A stretch of 64,000 bases of DNA, taken from Cyrtodaria siliqua. Its lineage: Eukaryota > Mollusca > Bivalvia > Adapedonta > Hiatellidae. The stretch is taken from NCBI GenBank assembly GCA_037043455.1, contig JAWPHD010000001.1, positions 744,001 to 808,000 of the forward strand, given 5' to 3'. The notes under the pieces were generated by a model. It was not told where the DNA came from. It saw only the letters and a program-made list of their open reading frames with translations, and searched no databases. Both the position numbers and the translations under genes were made by a program. How positions within the stretch are numbered: the first letter of the stretch is position 1; each line of letters opens with the position of its first letter. Below, in pieces: positions 34,598 to 45,115 of the stretch.

Positions 34598-35085
34598 ATG
34601 AGATATAGGGTCCTATAGAAACCACAGCTTCCGAACGCAATGTCATCGTAGGTCCGCACTGTACTGCAAACAAGGACTTGATAATACAACGAAAGAGACA
34701 AAAAAACAACAGAAAGGGTGTTGAAGACAGGGTTACCGACTTGGAACGGTCAGTAGGCAATAAGACCTATTGGTTAGCTTGAATCGATTTTATATGCGCA
34801 AAATCCTCGCTATTATCCTGTCTTCAGCGCCCAAATAGACAAGACAGTGTAAACAAAACTACATCCCATGAAAAGGAATTCTCTAACAATAAAGTCCAAA
34901 TCCAGAGAAACTAACTAAAGAAACACGTACAAAATAATAAACATCTCAGGATGTATCCAGAATCGTACTGAACAACCATAGTAGTTGCAGCTAAAGAGAA
35001 AACCAATCTAGGGTACGACCAGAAAACCCGAGGAACGAAAGCTCATGCACCCTTCTCCCTTATTTGGGGTTTCAGTCATCTTCTT
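34598..35085 (-). mobile_element. Family B retroelement 3' tail (non-coding part)
   Basis: The minus-strand equivalent of 500-978: GATGACTGAAACCCCAAATA, TTTTCTGGTCGTACCCTAGATT, GTACGATTCTGGATACATCC, GGGCGCTGAAGACAGGATAATAGCGAGG, the hairpin pair (about 34738-34775) and CCCTATATCTCATTTTT at 34598-34616. It is one of the best preserved B tails. Confidence 0.8.
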
Positions 35086-35926
35086 TATTAGTTTGCAATT
35101 GCATAATGCTCAGATGTTAAGGTGTACTCCGCCATAGTTTAAATTCACGATGCTTTGAAATTAATCAGATTTTTGAAGATATAAGTTTTGTCTGAATGGA
35201 AATTCTTTGTCTCGTAACGTAAGCATATTCAGCTTTATATTGTCGTTATTTATTATCTTTTCTGCACTAAGAATATCCTGATAATACTTTCGAACTCATA
35301 TCGGGTGTAGAGTTTTGTAATGCATATTTTAACTTTGTTATTTAATTTGGTTAACCATTTCTTTGCTTGCAAGTAAGCGCATAACTACACCTGGCCCCAG
35401 TATTTATCACGCTGCTCAGCTACATGGCCTGCATTGATGATCAAATTACAAACATTTAAAAAGTACACATGAACCCAGCACTGGCGTTATTAGAAACGTG
35501 CCATAACACCGTTTAACACTCTTATTGCGAGATAATGGCATGCGTAGGTACTTTCTCATGTTGTGTAAAAAACTGTTTTATCCCCACCCACCTCACCCTA
35601 TATTTTTCTATTGATATAGTTCTATTGTCATACTCGATAAATAAGTTGACCCATTTCTATTCAACTTATTTCTTCTGTTTCGTTTTTGTTGTAGGCCAAA
35701 ATTGTTAATCCGCCGTTAAGAAAAAGGTCCTGCTGCTGTCTGCATAACATTTCAGGAACATACAAGTTACAGAACAATATGCCGACGAACCAGACACTCG
35801 GTGCGGCTTCGGAAGCAGAACAATATACCAGAGAATCCGTTATCGGAAACAGAAACAGAACGAATGGGCTTATTGTTGGTGCATCATGCCTAGTTTAATT
35901 TTAAACTTTAGAAAATAAATAACTTT
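35086..35926. other. Gene-free stretch
   Basis: No supported feature. A short segment near 35540-35575 echoes 34540-34580 (ACTTTCTCATGTTG..GTAAAAAACTG). Confidence 0.4.
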
Positions 35927-35941
35927 CAAGTGATTAAATGA

Positions 35942-36150
35942 TTGATTGAATTGGATTTTATAGTCGCACCAACAGCTAAGGTCATATGGCGACTTTCCAG
36001 CTTCCATTGGTGGAGAAAGACCCCAGGTGCCCCTCCGGGCAATTTTCGTGCACGGACGGGCACTTGGGTAGAACCCCCGACGTTCCGCAAGCCAGCTGGA
36101 TAGCTTCCTCACATAAAGATTCCTAGGCCCCTGAGGGATCGAACCTACAG
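35942..36150 (-). mobile_element. 5'-truncated RUDI-like SINE with 15-bp TSD
   Basis: The minus-strand SINE body matches 29900-30163, from CTGTAGGTTCGATCCCTCAG (the B-box part of the head) to the ACTATAAAATCCAATTCAAT tail. The A-box end is missing, yet an exact 15-bp duplication, CAAGTGATTAAATGA, flanks it at 35927-35941 and 36151-36165. So the truncation happened during insertion, not afterwards. Confidence 0.9.
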
Positions 36151-36559
36151 CAAGTGATTAAATGAAGAAACATTTTGCTTTATAATTAGAGTTGTGAATA
36201 AACACTTTATTTATGCCTGTTGGGTCTTCAATAAGGGTATCAGGCTTTTGGGCCATGCCCTCTTTTGTGAAACATGTTAAGGGCTGCCATGATACGAGTA
36301 TATGTATGTGTTGCCGGCAACCCGCTATTTGGAGCCGCGCCAGATATTTTCCAAACAATTAAATAAATGAGAATATATTCGTATGTGTTAGTCACGTTTG
36401 TGCCTTCCTAATAATTGAACTCTTAATACAAAGTAGTGTATAACGATTGTAATATCAAATATGACCAAGCACGTCTCTATACATGAAAGTACTTGTTCGT
36501 TTTGCCATTTTCTTACGGCGTTTAAAATGCATTCTGTTAGCCAGTTCGTGTTTTTCTTG

Positions 36560-36892
36560 GCTAGTATACCAGTCATGTGAATTACAGTCAATTATATGTA
36601 ATACCTGTATAATATAATGAATTCCAGTCTAGTATAATGAATGCCAGTATAATATAACGAATAACAGTCAAGTATAATATAATATGAGTTTTAAAAGTAC
36701 CATTATGATACATATCAGTCTAGTATAGTAAAATATGAATCTAGTATAATGAATACGAGCCTTGTATAATCCATACCAGGCAAGTATAATGGATACCATT
36801 AAAGTATAATGAATACCAGGCAAGTATAGTGGATACCATTAAAGTATAATGAATACCGATCTATCATAATGAATACCAGTCTAGTGTAATGA
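36560..36892 (+). repeat. ~20-bp minisatellite
   Basis: Degenerate tandem repeats of AGTATAATGAATACCAGTCT, about 14 units. The middle units alternate GGCAAGTATAATGGATACC and TTAAAGTATAATGAATACC, i.e. a higher-order ~40-bp period at 36778-36855. Confidence 0.85.
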
Positions 36893-36925
36893 AACTTTTT
36901 TATATTTCTACGCATCAGTTGTTAT

Positions 36926-36990
36926 TTAAGGATTGTTTTCATTTTTTGCGATGTTATGGAAGTATAACACGCCAGTGATGGGTCACAAAT
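36926..36990 (+). repeat. Half copy of the TTAA palindromic element
   Basis: Starts TTAAGGATTGTTTTCATTTTTTGCG and ends GATGGGTCACAAAT. This equals the left arm of the full palindrome at 40622-40796. Confidence 0.75.
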
Positions 36991-36991
36991 A

Positions 36992-37107
36992 GATCTTAGT
37001 GGTGTGAATGAGAGTTACGCCTGAGTCCCCCCTGGCATATTTCATTAGTTTTTCTCGTGCCCCGTGATGGGAAATTTTGCTGGTACCCCTCGTTTCTATA
37101 CTACTTG
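36992..37107 (+). repeat. Terminal-repeat-like sequence, first direct copy
   Basis: A ~116-bp sequence from AGATCTTAGTGGTGTG to TACCCCTCGTTTCTATACTACT. It recurs in the same orientation at 45216-45334 with about 90% identity. It ends in ACT, the right-end signature of Polinton-type terminal repeats, but the assignment is inferred. Confidence 0.7.
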
Positions 37108-37462
37108 AAGCCCCAAAACAGTGCATTGCCAAACACACTAACACTAAATTAAAAGCAATTTGGACAACGCACCATTTTTAGTGAATTTGTTAAGCTGTAA
37201 TACCTGTATTTAAACGTTTAGCCTGGTAAGGTCTCATTCAGAATTTAAAGGTGAAATTGATTCATAAGCCAATAGAACAAAATCGATGTGTGTCTTGAGA
37301 CCTATATTTTGATTAACGTTGGTAAGAAAGGTGTGTTCTACTATGCAATTCAACATATGTGATAAATCATCTTCATGGGTAACGACCAACAGTCAAAGTT
37401 GATCTTCACAACTAATTGGAATATGTTGTTATATAAGCTTCGCCAGAAAGTAATATTCTTTA

Positions 37463-37545
37463 CTTAAGGATTGTTTTTCATTTTTTGCGATGTTATGGAA
37501 GTATAATACGCCAATGATGGGTCACAAATTGTATAAAACCACGTT
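37463..37545 (+). repeat. Half copy of the TTAA palindromic element
   Basis: TTAAGGATTGTTTTTCATTTTTTGCG through GATGGGTCACAAATTGTATAAAACC, matching the left arm of the 40622-40796 palindrome better than the 36926 copy does. Confidence 0.75.
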
Positions 37546-38143
37546 GTTAATTACAAACCCCAACAAATATATCGAGGGATAAACACAGTCCACAAGCCCC
37601 TGTGGGCAATTGCGCACTGAGAACTTCCAATCGATTTTAATCGGGCAAATTTCACCTTTCCAATATGTAACACTACGCTGTTTAAAGTATACACTATTGT
37701 TTCATTTGAGACAGTCTTTAACAAATATTTGTAAGTTTATTGCTACAGAAGACATGTGGTAAGAACCAATAGATGAACAACATAAAATTAACTAAATTTT
37801 AACACTAAACTCTGGACTATTTCTTGTGAATTTTGTCCTCCTCAACACGGTCAAGTCAATGGAATGTTTACATATCGTGGCCGACATTAAACGTGAAATT
37901 GCACGAATTAAAGGTTGAATCAGCAAGGAAACCACGAGATTGGAAGATCATTGACGACAACATGACTGACTTCATGCTGGAATCATTATTTGTGCGTGAC
38001 AAATTAGCTAAATCTGACATTCCGGGTGAAACATCAGAGTGGGTGGGGTATGCTTCAATTTGCCCGAAGTCATCGATTTGCGGACGTTCAAGGCATGTGG
38101 TCTGTCTTCCACTAAAGGACTGTTGCCGATCACATAAACTTCA

Positions 38144-39178
38144 TTACTTTGGTTGTTGACCCACGGATGTGTTACCTGAAGACACTGGGACTGAGGCATT
38201 TTGATGACCTTTAGCCGACAGAGTCGTGCTAATTTGCCTCTTTTGGAAGGATGTGCAGTCACGGCTGTAACTTCTCACAGAAGCTTCGTTTCTGTGGCCA
38301 GACATCAACAGTATGTGACGTAACTCAACACCAGCATCACTTAACGCGCTTATAGCGGTTGCTCAAAGACTATGTGCTGTGTACATGACACTGCAACCAG
38401 AATTTTCACATATTTTTTTCATGAAATCGGAAAACATTCTTTGTGATACTGGCTTACAGGTATACCAGCACTGGGCAAGGGTGTTTGACTTTGGGCGGCA
38501 AAATAAAACTTGTGCATCCTTGTCGATCAAGAAACAATTTAAGTGCTTTAATCGGACAACCATTATCGTTTGTTGCATACATACGCTTGTCAGATGGAGC
38601 TTCTGGATCACCCAACCCACCCTGGAGGTTCTTTTGTTGTGTTTCATGTTGAATGGAAACATACTCAATACCCTCATCATCAACATTGAAGTTAAAAGAA
38701 TGGACACTGAGCTGATGATGAAATTCTAAGCCTCGACTGACAAAATGGAATGCTAGACAGAACCATATCTTGTACATGAGAATTTGCGGATCAGCGTTGG
38801 ACGAATTAAGGTGAGTTACAATTTTGCACAGATCATTATTTGATATGATTTTTTTTGTGCTGAGTGGGCCTTGAAGCTCCTGACTTTACCATGTATTTTA
38901 ACTTAGCATTTAACAGGTCGTTTGACTTCCGAAAACACTTGTCGCGAACAATATCAGTTTCTCTTCCCAAGTCTTTCATATGCCTATTTAAAGCTGCTCT
39001 TATGTTTTTCAGGGAATTTCGGTGGTATTCCTTGGCTTGGTTTTCCGGAAGTGACTTTTTGCGGCTGTCGATGCTCTTTGGGGCTGCAGACACATAAAAT
39101 TCGCGCAGCAAACTGCCAGATATTCGGATGGAACACTGTTCAAATCCACAACAGGATGACCACTCTCGATGCACCACT
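38144..39178 (-). pseudogene. DUF3504 (Crypton-type) tyrosine recombinase, main exon, inactivated
   Basis: This encodes the DNA-binding and catalytic parts of a tyrosine recombinase. Right to left: EEW(C)IESGHPVVDLNSVPSEYL continuing from the upstream exon; a frameshift near 39100; LLREFYVSAAPKS, NSLKNIRAALNRHMKDLGRE and VRDKCFRKSNDLLNAKLKYM. A frameshift in an A run (about 38848) follows, then WFCLAFHFVSRGLEFHHQL (first catalytic Arg in SRGLEFH), YVSIQHETQQKNLQGGL and DKRMYAT. After a frameshift near 38495 come KPVSQRMFSDFMKKICENSGC and AHSL. The next codon, the second catalytic Arg of the HxLR box, is TGA (38363-38365), a CpG-type change from CGA. LMSGHRNEASVRSYSRD with the catalytic Tyr and the likely C-terminus (stop at 38144-38146) follow. 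DUF3504 proteins are known relatives of Crypton recombinases. Confidence 0.85.
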
Positions 39179-39276
39179 CTGGAAAATAAATCCACTATAG
39201 GCATAAATGTACAGTATGCTTGCGAAAAAACAACAATAAAGGTTTTGCAGTGTTAATGACATATTATATTCCATTG

Positions 39277-39462
39277 TATGACGTTATGGAAGTATAACAT
39301 TTCACGGACAGTACAATTGAAGTATAACATTTCGCGAACAGTTTTATAGAAGCATTCCAACATTTCACAGACAGTTCAATGGAAGAATAACATTTCACGG
39401 ACAGTTCAATGGAAGTATAACATTTCACGGACAGTTCAATGGAACATTTCACGGACAAACCA
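39277..39462 (+). repeat. ~31-bp minisatellite inside the recombinase intron
   Basis: About six units of GAAGTATAACATTTCACGGACAGTTCAAT. The unit contains GTTATGGAAGTATAAC-like sequence also present in the arms of the TTAA palindrome, so the array may have grown out of that element. Confidence 0.85.
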
Positions 39463-39599
39463 AAAATTGCGTAAAAACATGACTATGGTTACACTTGACT
39501 TTACATTAATATTTCTAACATTTTATTTTTTTAAAAATGGGGACAATATATGATTGTTTACTTAGAATGGATTATAAATATTTTACTAAGTGTTTTTAT

Positions 39600-40010
39600 C
39601 GTTTGATTTTTTTATAAATTGTCATTTTATTGCGCCATAATTTGTACAAGGATCAATTTTCATTTTTTTGGATGTTAAATTATTATAACGATAACATATC
39701 ATTTTTTGCGACATTATCAAAGTATAACATGTCATACATAATATTTCGAAAATATGGCCACTCTCGATGTTACTATTTGGATATTTTTAGGATCAGTTTT
39801 CATTTTCTGTGACATTATTGAACAATAACATTTCTTTTTTTGCGATGTTTCCAAGTATAATTACAAACTGCGAACAATACACATATTTTCTGGATTCTGA
39901 TTGGTTAGTCATTCTTAAAAGTGTCGTGTTATTTCTCAATAACACGTCAAAATAAAAAAAGTTCCAATTATGCAGTCGCAGACTAAACTGGAAGCGCAAC
40001 ATTTTATTTA
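39600..40010. repeat. Degenerate relatives of the TTAA palindromic element
   Basis: Repeated blocks such as AAGGATCAATTTTCATTTTTTTGGATGTTA (39651), TTTTTTGCGACATTATCAAAGTATAACA (39702), AGGATCAGTTTTCATTTTCTGTGACATTAT (39789) and TTTTTGCGATGTTTCCAAGTATAA (39836) resemble arms of 40622-40796. A further piece lies at 41310-41360. Confidence 0.5.
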
Positions 40011-40343
40011 AGTGGCGAAAGGGGTCCGGAGTATGCTCGGGCTTCCAAACACTATATTAGGGGGAAAATGGAACGGTACCAGCTTCCGACCGTCCACCTG
40101 CCTACGCCCCAGGTTTTCTTTAATATTTATGACGACGTAACGAACGTTACATGACGTCACGTTTTTAAACCATAATGTCACAACGAATGTAAATAAACAG
40201 CGGACTTAAGCAGATAATCAGTGAAGGTAAACACTTTGTCTTAATATTACAATCGTAACGCTTGATTATGTGTACAGTATGTCATGTTATTTTAAAAAGC
40301 TTAACAAGAATAACCGATATTTTAAACCTTTTTCCGCTGGTAA

Positions 40344-40476
40344 AATGGTGCACTCTGGTGAGTTTTGGGAGACAACTTTGGGGATGAAAAGAGCATAGCC
40401 TATCAGGGAAAAGGTTTGCGATTGGAGTTTGCAGTGCCTAAAGGCAGCTATATGACACTAGAAACATTTTTTTTTT
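40344..40476 (+). pseudogene. Coding-like fragment, possibly TruD/PUS7-type pseudouridine synthase
   Basis: Two plus-strand frames joined by a one-base shift near 40383 read MVHSGEFWETTLG and then DEKSIAYQGKGLRLEFAVPKGSYMTLE. The LRLEF-VPKGSYMT pattern reminds me of the LxLxFxLPxSxYATM region near the C-terminus of TruD/PUS7 enzymes. This is a weak resemblance over about 45 residues, opposite in strand to the recombinase intron in which it lies, so it may be a captured exon fragment or chance. Confidence 0.2.
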
Positions 40477-40621
40477 TAGGAAACGTAATTTATTTGGAAA
40501 TGTGTGATTTGGCTATTCGGTTCAACTGAACTTAATTTAATTCAGAGCTTTCTGGGGCATGTGAAATACAAATCGACTGTCAGCAAAGATAATCATTGAT
40601 ATCCTATATAAGTTTGGAATT

Positions 40622-40796
40622 ATAAGGATTGTTTTTCATTATTTGCGATGTTATCGAAGAATAACACGTCGATGATGGGTCACACATTTTGTATAAAACC
40701 GCTTCGCTGCGCTACGCGGTTTTTAACAATTTGTGACCCATCATTGTAGTGTTATACTTTAATAACATCGCAAACAATGAAAAACAATCCTTAAAT
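40622..40796. mobile_element. Full-length palindromic MITE with TTAA-type ends
   Basis: A nearly perfect foldback: (T)AAGGATTGTTTTTCATT at the left and AATGAAAAACAATCCTTAA at the right, with arms of about 80 bp around a GC-rich centre (GCTTCGCTGCGCTACGC, about 40701-40717). The right boundary and the half copies at 36926 and 37463 carry TTAA, suggesting a piggyBac/Kolobok-like TTAA target. No coding sequence. Confidence 0.8.
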
Positions 40797-41640
40797 AACA
40801 CATCGGATCACATATTACATTTAATAAATATTTCTGACATCTTTTTAAAAATGTGAATAGTATTCAAAGACCGAATGTGATATGGAGGATTGCAAATATT
40901 CTGGATTATAAATCTTAAAGTGTTTCCCTTCTTCCAAATATAATACATGATTGTGTTTATTGTTGCATTGTTGGAAACAAATTGGCTGGAATGTCGGCTT
41001 TTTATGTTTTGCTTTTATTTTACTTTTCATACCGTGAAGACTTTAAGTTCGAGAACAATTAGATAGCGATACATTTGAGTGATAGACGTCATTTTATCTT
41101 GGTGGTACAGAAAAGATGCAGTCACTTTTTTGGCTCACTTTTTGCGAGTGTGCTTAACAAACTGAACAATAATTATTGTCGGAATAATTAGATTTTTTTA
41201 TTCTCGGTAAAAAAAAAAAAAGGACTCGGTCAGGTTACAGTAAACAGATATTATTTTATTTGGCCTTTGCATTATAGATAGTTGCACAGATTGCGCCATA
41301 ATTTGTTTATTTTAGGGTCAGTTCCCATTATGCGACATTATCAAAGCGTAACTTTTAATATTTTAGTGACGTCAAGGGACTTGTAACACGTAAATTCAGA
41401 GGTGTCATGAAGAGGAGGTACTTTGACTGGTCTACCCGGATACTATCATACCTTTACAGTATACTTATTCTATACCATTATCAATCAAAATACCCGGCTA
41501 CTCTATTCTGTGAGCCGCATACTTGAAAGGTTTATTACAACCTTGGGTAAATGACAGATCACAAATTGTGTAAAACCATGGCCATGTTATATTTAATGAA
41601 TATTTCTGGCATATTGTATATGATAATATGTGTATATTTT
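40797..41640. other. Intron sequence without recognised features
   Basis: AT-rich. Only a short degenerate TTAA-element arm near 41310-41360 was recognised. Confidence 0.4.
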
Positions 41641-41646
41641 ATTAAC

Positions 41647-41838
41647 CTTCAAACAGATTAACACCCCATTTAGTGTTCCTCTTTGTGGCTTCACTTTGCT
41701 TGTGTAACTCTAAGTCGTGTAGGTCCTCCTCAGACAGCTTCTTAAATCTGCGGGGAGCCTGTCGCTGTTCGGCATCGTCCTTTATATCTGTATTGAATTT
41801 TAAAAATATGTTACCGAAATAAATTTTAATAAAATTTG
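41647..41838 (-). pseudogene. Upstream exon of the DUF3504 recombinase
   Basis: The minus-strand frame reads through APRRFKKLSEEDLHDLELHK and SEATKRNTKWGVNLFE before the splice donor. This helical segment followed by TKWGV-F--W is the N-terminal DNA-binding start typical of DUF3504 recombinases. No start codon is evident. The frame stays open upstream to about 41872, and an AG at about 41792 (ACAG|ATATAAAGG) could be an acceptor from a further exon. Confidence 0.7.
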
Positions 41839-41872
41839 TTTCAGTTTGATTAATTACTTTTTTCTAGCTGTT

Positions 41873-42193
41873 ACGCATGTGTATATTATGTTGAATTATG
41901 GACAAATTCAAAATAAAATGTTCACGACTGTTCATTCTGTGTGTGCTTTGACATTCTTTAAACAGAAAAATCGTCTAATATTAAAGTTGGAGAAAGAAAT
42001 AATCCAGGTCTTCATGATGCACTTGTTTTCTAAAATTGTTTATTAAATACACAATTTCACATATTTAACGTTAGTGAATAATTAAATGTAGCAGTTGGTA
42101 TAATAAGTCAGTGGCTAAATATCATGATGCACTAGTTTAATAAATATGCAAATATAGGCCGAATGATCCCTTGGTACACCGTAACCGTATAAA
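41873..42193. other. Intergenic spacer between divergent recombinase and polymerase
   Basis: About 320 bp between the recombinase 5' exon (minus) and the first recognisable polymerase codons (plus). AT-rich. The open frame 41846-42046 shows no motif. A shared bidirectional promoter region would lie here if the two genes are one unit, but no promoter element was identified. Confidence 0.4.
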
Positions 42194-45012
42194 ATGCTGG
42201 GTAACGGAAATAAACAAGGCAGTTCAGTAGTTTTTTGTCGTGCTTTGGATAACTTGAGCACAATCCGAGTGATGAGAAAGTACATTAACATCGATAAAGC
42301 AGAAAAAACATGTGATACGCTTTTAATTACTGAAAAGGAAAAAAATCATTATGTGTGGATAAAAGTTTTTAACAGTTTGATGTATAATCAAACAGCACGC
42401 AAGGAAAGAAAATGGTTTTGTAAAACATGCTTGCAGTGCTTTACATTAGAAAGAGTTCTGGAAAACATAAGCCTGTTTGTCTTTCACTCAATGGAAAACA
42501 AGCAATAGAGATGCCAAACAAAGATCGAACAGTTAAGTTTAAAAACTATGACAGACAGCTAATGGTTCCGTTTGTTATATACGCTGATTTTGAAGCAGTA
42601 ACCGAAAGTATTTCTTCAGTATCAAACAATCCTAGAAAATCACATACAGAAGCATATCAAATGCATACTGATTACAGTTATGGACATAAGGTTGTTTGTT
42701 GCTATGATGATCAGTATTCAAAACCAGTTGTAACGTATAGAGGACCAAACGCTGTTTACAAGTTTTTAGAAAAAATGATAGAAGAAGAAAAGTGGTGCAA
42801 GAAAACTATGAAAAGTGGTGCAAGAAAACTATGAATTAAAAAAGATCTAGTAATGTCACAGGAAGAAGAAGCTGGATTCCAAAAATCTAAATCATGTCAT
42901 ATTTGTGGTAATGGTTTTGCAACAACTCCCAAAAAAGGTGACGCGGGTTATACAGTGGCATACAAAAACTCGATCAGAACAGTCAGGGATCATAAGCATA
43001 TAACTGGAAAGTTTAGGGGAAGCACTCATGACATATGTAATATTAATTTTAGGTTGACCATAAAAATACCTGTTGTGTTTCATAACTTAAAAGGATATGA
43101 TTCTCACTTTATAATGCAACACATCGGAAAGTTTAAACAAAACATAAATGTTATACCAAATAACATGGAAAAGTACATGGCTTTTATGTTAGGACAAAGT
43201 TTGGTATTTATTGAAAGTTTTCAGTTTATGTCTCAATCATTAGAAAATTTAGTAAAAAACATCCCTTCGTTTCAATACACCTCTCAGGAATACTTTGATG
43301 ATAAGCTAGAATTAATAAAACGAAAAGGTGTTTATCCTTATGATTACATGAACAGTTTTGAACGCTTCAAGGATACTAAGTTACCCGGCAAAGACAGCTT
43401 TTATTCTCAATTAAATGATGAGCACATTTCAGATGCAGATTATGAACACCCTAAAAAAATATGGAAAACATTTAAGATTAAAAATATGGGAGAATATCAT
43501 GATCTGTATCTTAAGACTGATGTGCTGTTGCTGACAGATGTTTTTGAAAACTTTAGAAGAATGTGCATTGAGTATTACAAATTAGATCCTTGTAATTTCT
43601 TCAGTTTAACCTGGGATGCATGCCTCAAGATGACTGGTATCCAACTTGATTTAATAACTGATATTGATCAATATTTGTTTGTGGAAAAAAGATTAAGAGG
43701 CGATACGAGTTATATTGCAAACAGATATTCACAGGCTAACAATAAATATATGAAAAACTATGACAAGGAAAAAGAAAGCAAGTAAATAATATATATTGAT
43801 GCTAATAACTTGTACGGGTGGGCTATGTGCCAACCGTTACCTACTGGTAACTTCAAGTGGGTTAATAAGTTTGAAAATGAAAAATCAAAGTACATTGTTG
43901 AGTGCGATATCGAGTATCCCGGAAAACTACATGACTTGCATAATGATTATCCTCTCTCCCCAGAAAGTTTAAAAATAAAAGATGAGTGGTTGTCAGACTA
44001 TTGTAAAAATTTAAAACAAAAGTTTAATTTAGGACATTGTAATGTTAATAAACTTGTTACGACGTTAAAAAATAAAGAAAAGTATGTCGTGCATTTTAGA
44101 AACTTAGAATTGTATAAAAAGCTTGGATTGAAGGTAACAAAAATACACCGAATACTACAGTTTGACGAATCAAAGTGGTTGAAAACATACATAGACTTTA
44201 ATACTGCCAAGAGAACAGCTGGTAAAAATGCTTTTGAAAAGGATTTCTTCAAACTGATGAACAATTCAGTTTTTGGTAAAATTATGGAAAATTTGAGAAA
44301 AATAATTAATGTTAAATTGACTCACGACGAGGAGGTTCTCTTAAAATATGCAGCAAGACCTTCATTTATTTCTTGTAAAATGTTTAATGAAAATTTATTT
44401 GCCATAAACAGAATAAAAGAACGATTAGTTTTAAATCGTCCTTGTTATGTTAGCATGTGTATTGTAGACTTGTCAAAATATTTGATGTATGATTTCCATT
44501 ACAACTATATCAAAAACAAATATTATAGAAAAGCTAAGTTATTATTTACTGATACCGATTCCTTGTGTTATGAAATAAAAACAAAAGATGCGTATGCAGA
44601 TTTTTACAAGGATAAAGAACTGTTTGATAATTGTGATTATGATCCAAAAAGTCAGTTTCATTTTAATGATAATAAAAAGGTTATTGTCAAGATGAAAGAT
44701 GAAACGTGCGGTATGCCTATTGTTGAATTTGTTGGTTTGCGAAGTAAACTATATTCGTATGTGCTAGATAATGAGCTTAGTACAAAGAAATGTAAGGGTT
44801 TTAAAAAGTGTGTTGTTAAAAAACAGATAGAACATGATGATTACAAAAAGATTTTGTTTACGGTAACAGAAGCTCACCATGAGATGAAAGTCATTAGATC
44901 ACAAAAGCATAACATAAGCAGCTATGCAATAAATAAAAGAAGTTTATCAGCTTATGATGATGATAAACGGTACATACTAGATAACGGACAAGATACGTTA
45001 GCATACAAGTAA
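42194..45012 (+). pseudogene. Protein-primed family B DNA polymerase, Polinton/adintovirus type, broken
   Basis: It replicates linear DNA from a protein primer in Polinton/Maverick elements and related viruses. Seen in order: a cysteine-containing region (WFCKTCLQCF); exonuclease motif I ADFEAV (about 42580); a Cys/His module starting CHICG and ending DHKHITGKFRG (42894-43030), like an endonuclease VII fold; Exo II GYDSHFI (43095); Exo III YLKTDVLLLTD (43507); polymerase motif A DANNLYGWAM (43798); motif B KLMNNSVFGK (44254); motif C DTDSL (44550); the GFKKCVVKK block; and a natural-looking C-terminus. The breaks are a one-base frameshift near 42465, a TGA at 42832-42834 at the end of a 23-bp tandem duplication, and a TAA at 43783-43785 just before motif A. 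The N-terminus is missing. The polymerase half (43786-45012) is open throughout. Confidence 0.9.
42788..42833 (+). repeat. 23-bp tandem duplication in the polymerase pseudogene
   Basis: The 23-bp block AAAAGTGG...AAACTATG occurs twice in a row (42788-42810, 42811-42833). Since 23 is not a multiple of three it shifts the frame and creates the TGA at 42832-42834. Downstream coding resumes in the same numeric frame, so a second small indel must lie nearby. Confidence 0.95.
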
Positions 45013-45115
45013 AAAATGATATGCAAAGCGATGATGAAGACTACTGTCCAGTTCCGTCTGACTTTGCTTAATGAGTTGCAAATGTTATGTTATAAAATGA
45101 CAAACCGGATTGATT

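Larger units (their letters stand above)
39179..41646 (-). other. Putative intron of the recombinase gene
   Basis: The minus-strand boundaries are GAAG|GTTAAT (donor, 41647/41646) and TTATTTTCCAG|AGTGG (acceptor, 39179/39178). Joining them keeps the reading frame across a conserved tryptophan block (WGVNLFE to EWCIESG), which is strong support for a real splice. The 2,468-bp intron holds a minisatellite, TTAA-element copies, a coding-like fragment and a long palindrome. Confidence 0.65.

Noticed and set aside
38008..38262. An 84-aa minus-strand open frame as a separate gene
   Set aside because: It overlaps the recombinase C-terminus in another frame; the recombinase reading with the GHRNE...Y motif explains the region better.
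38864..39200. Plus-strand open frames across the recombinase exon
   Set aside because: They are antisense shadows of the minus-strand recombinase coding sequence.
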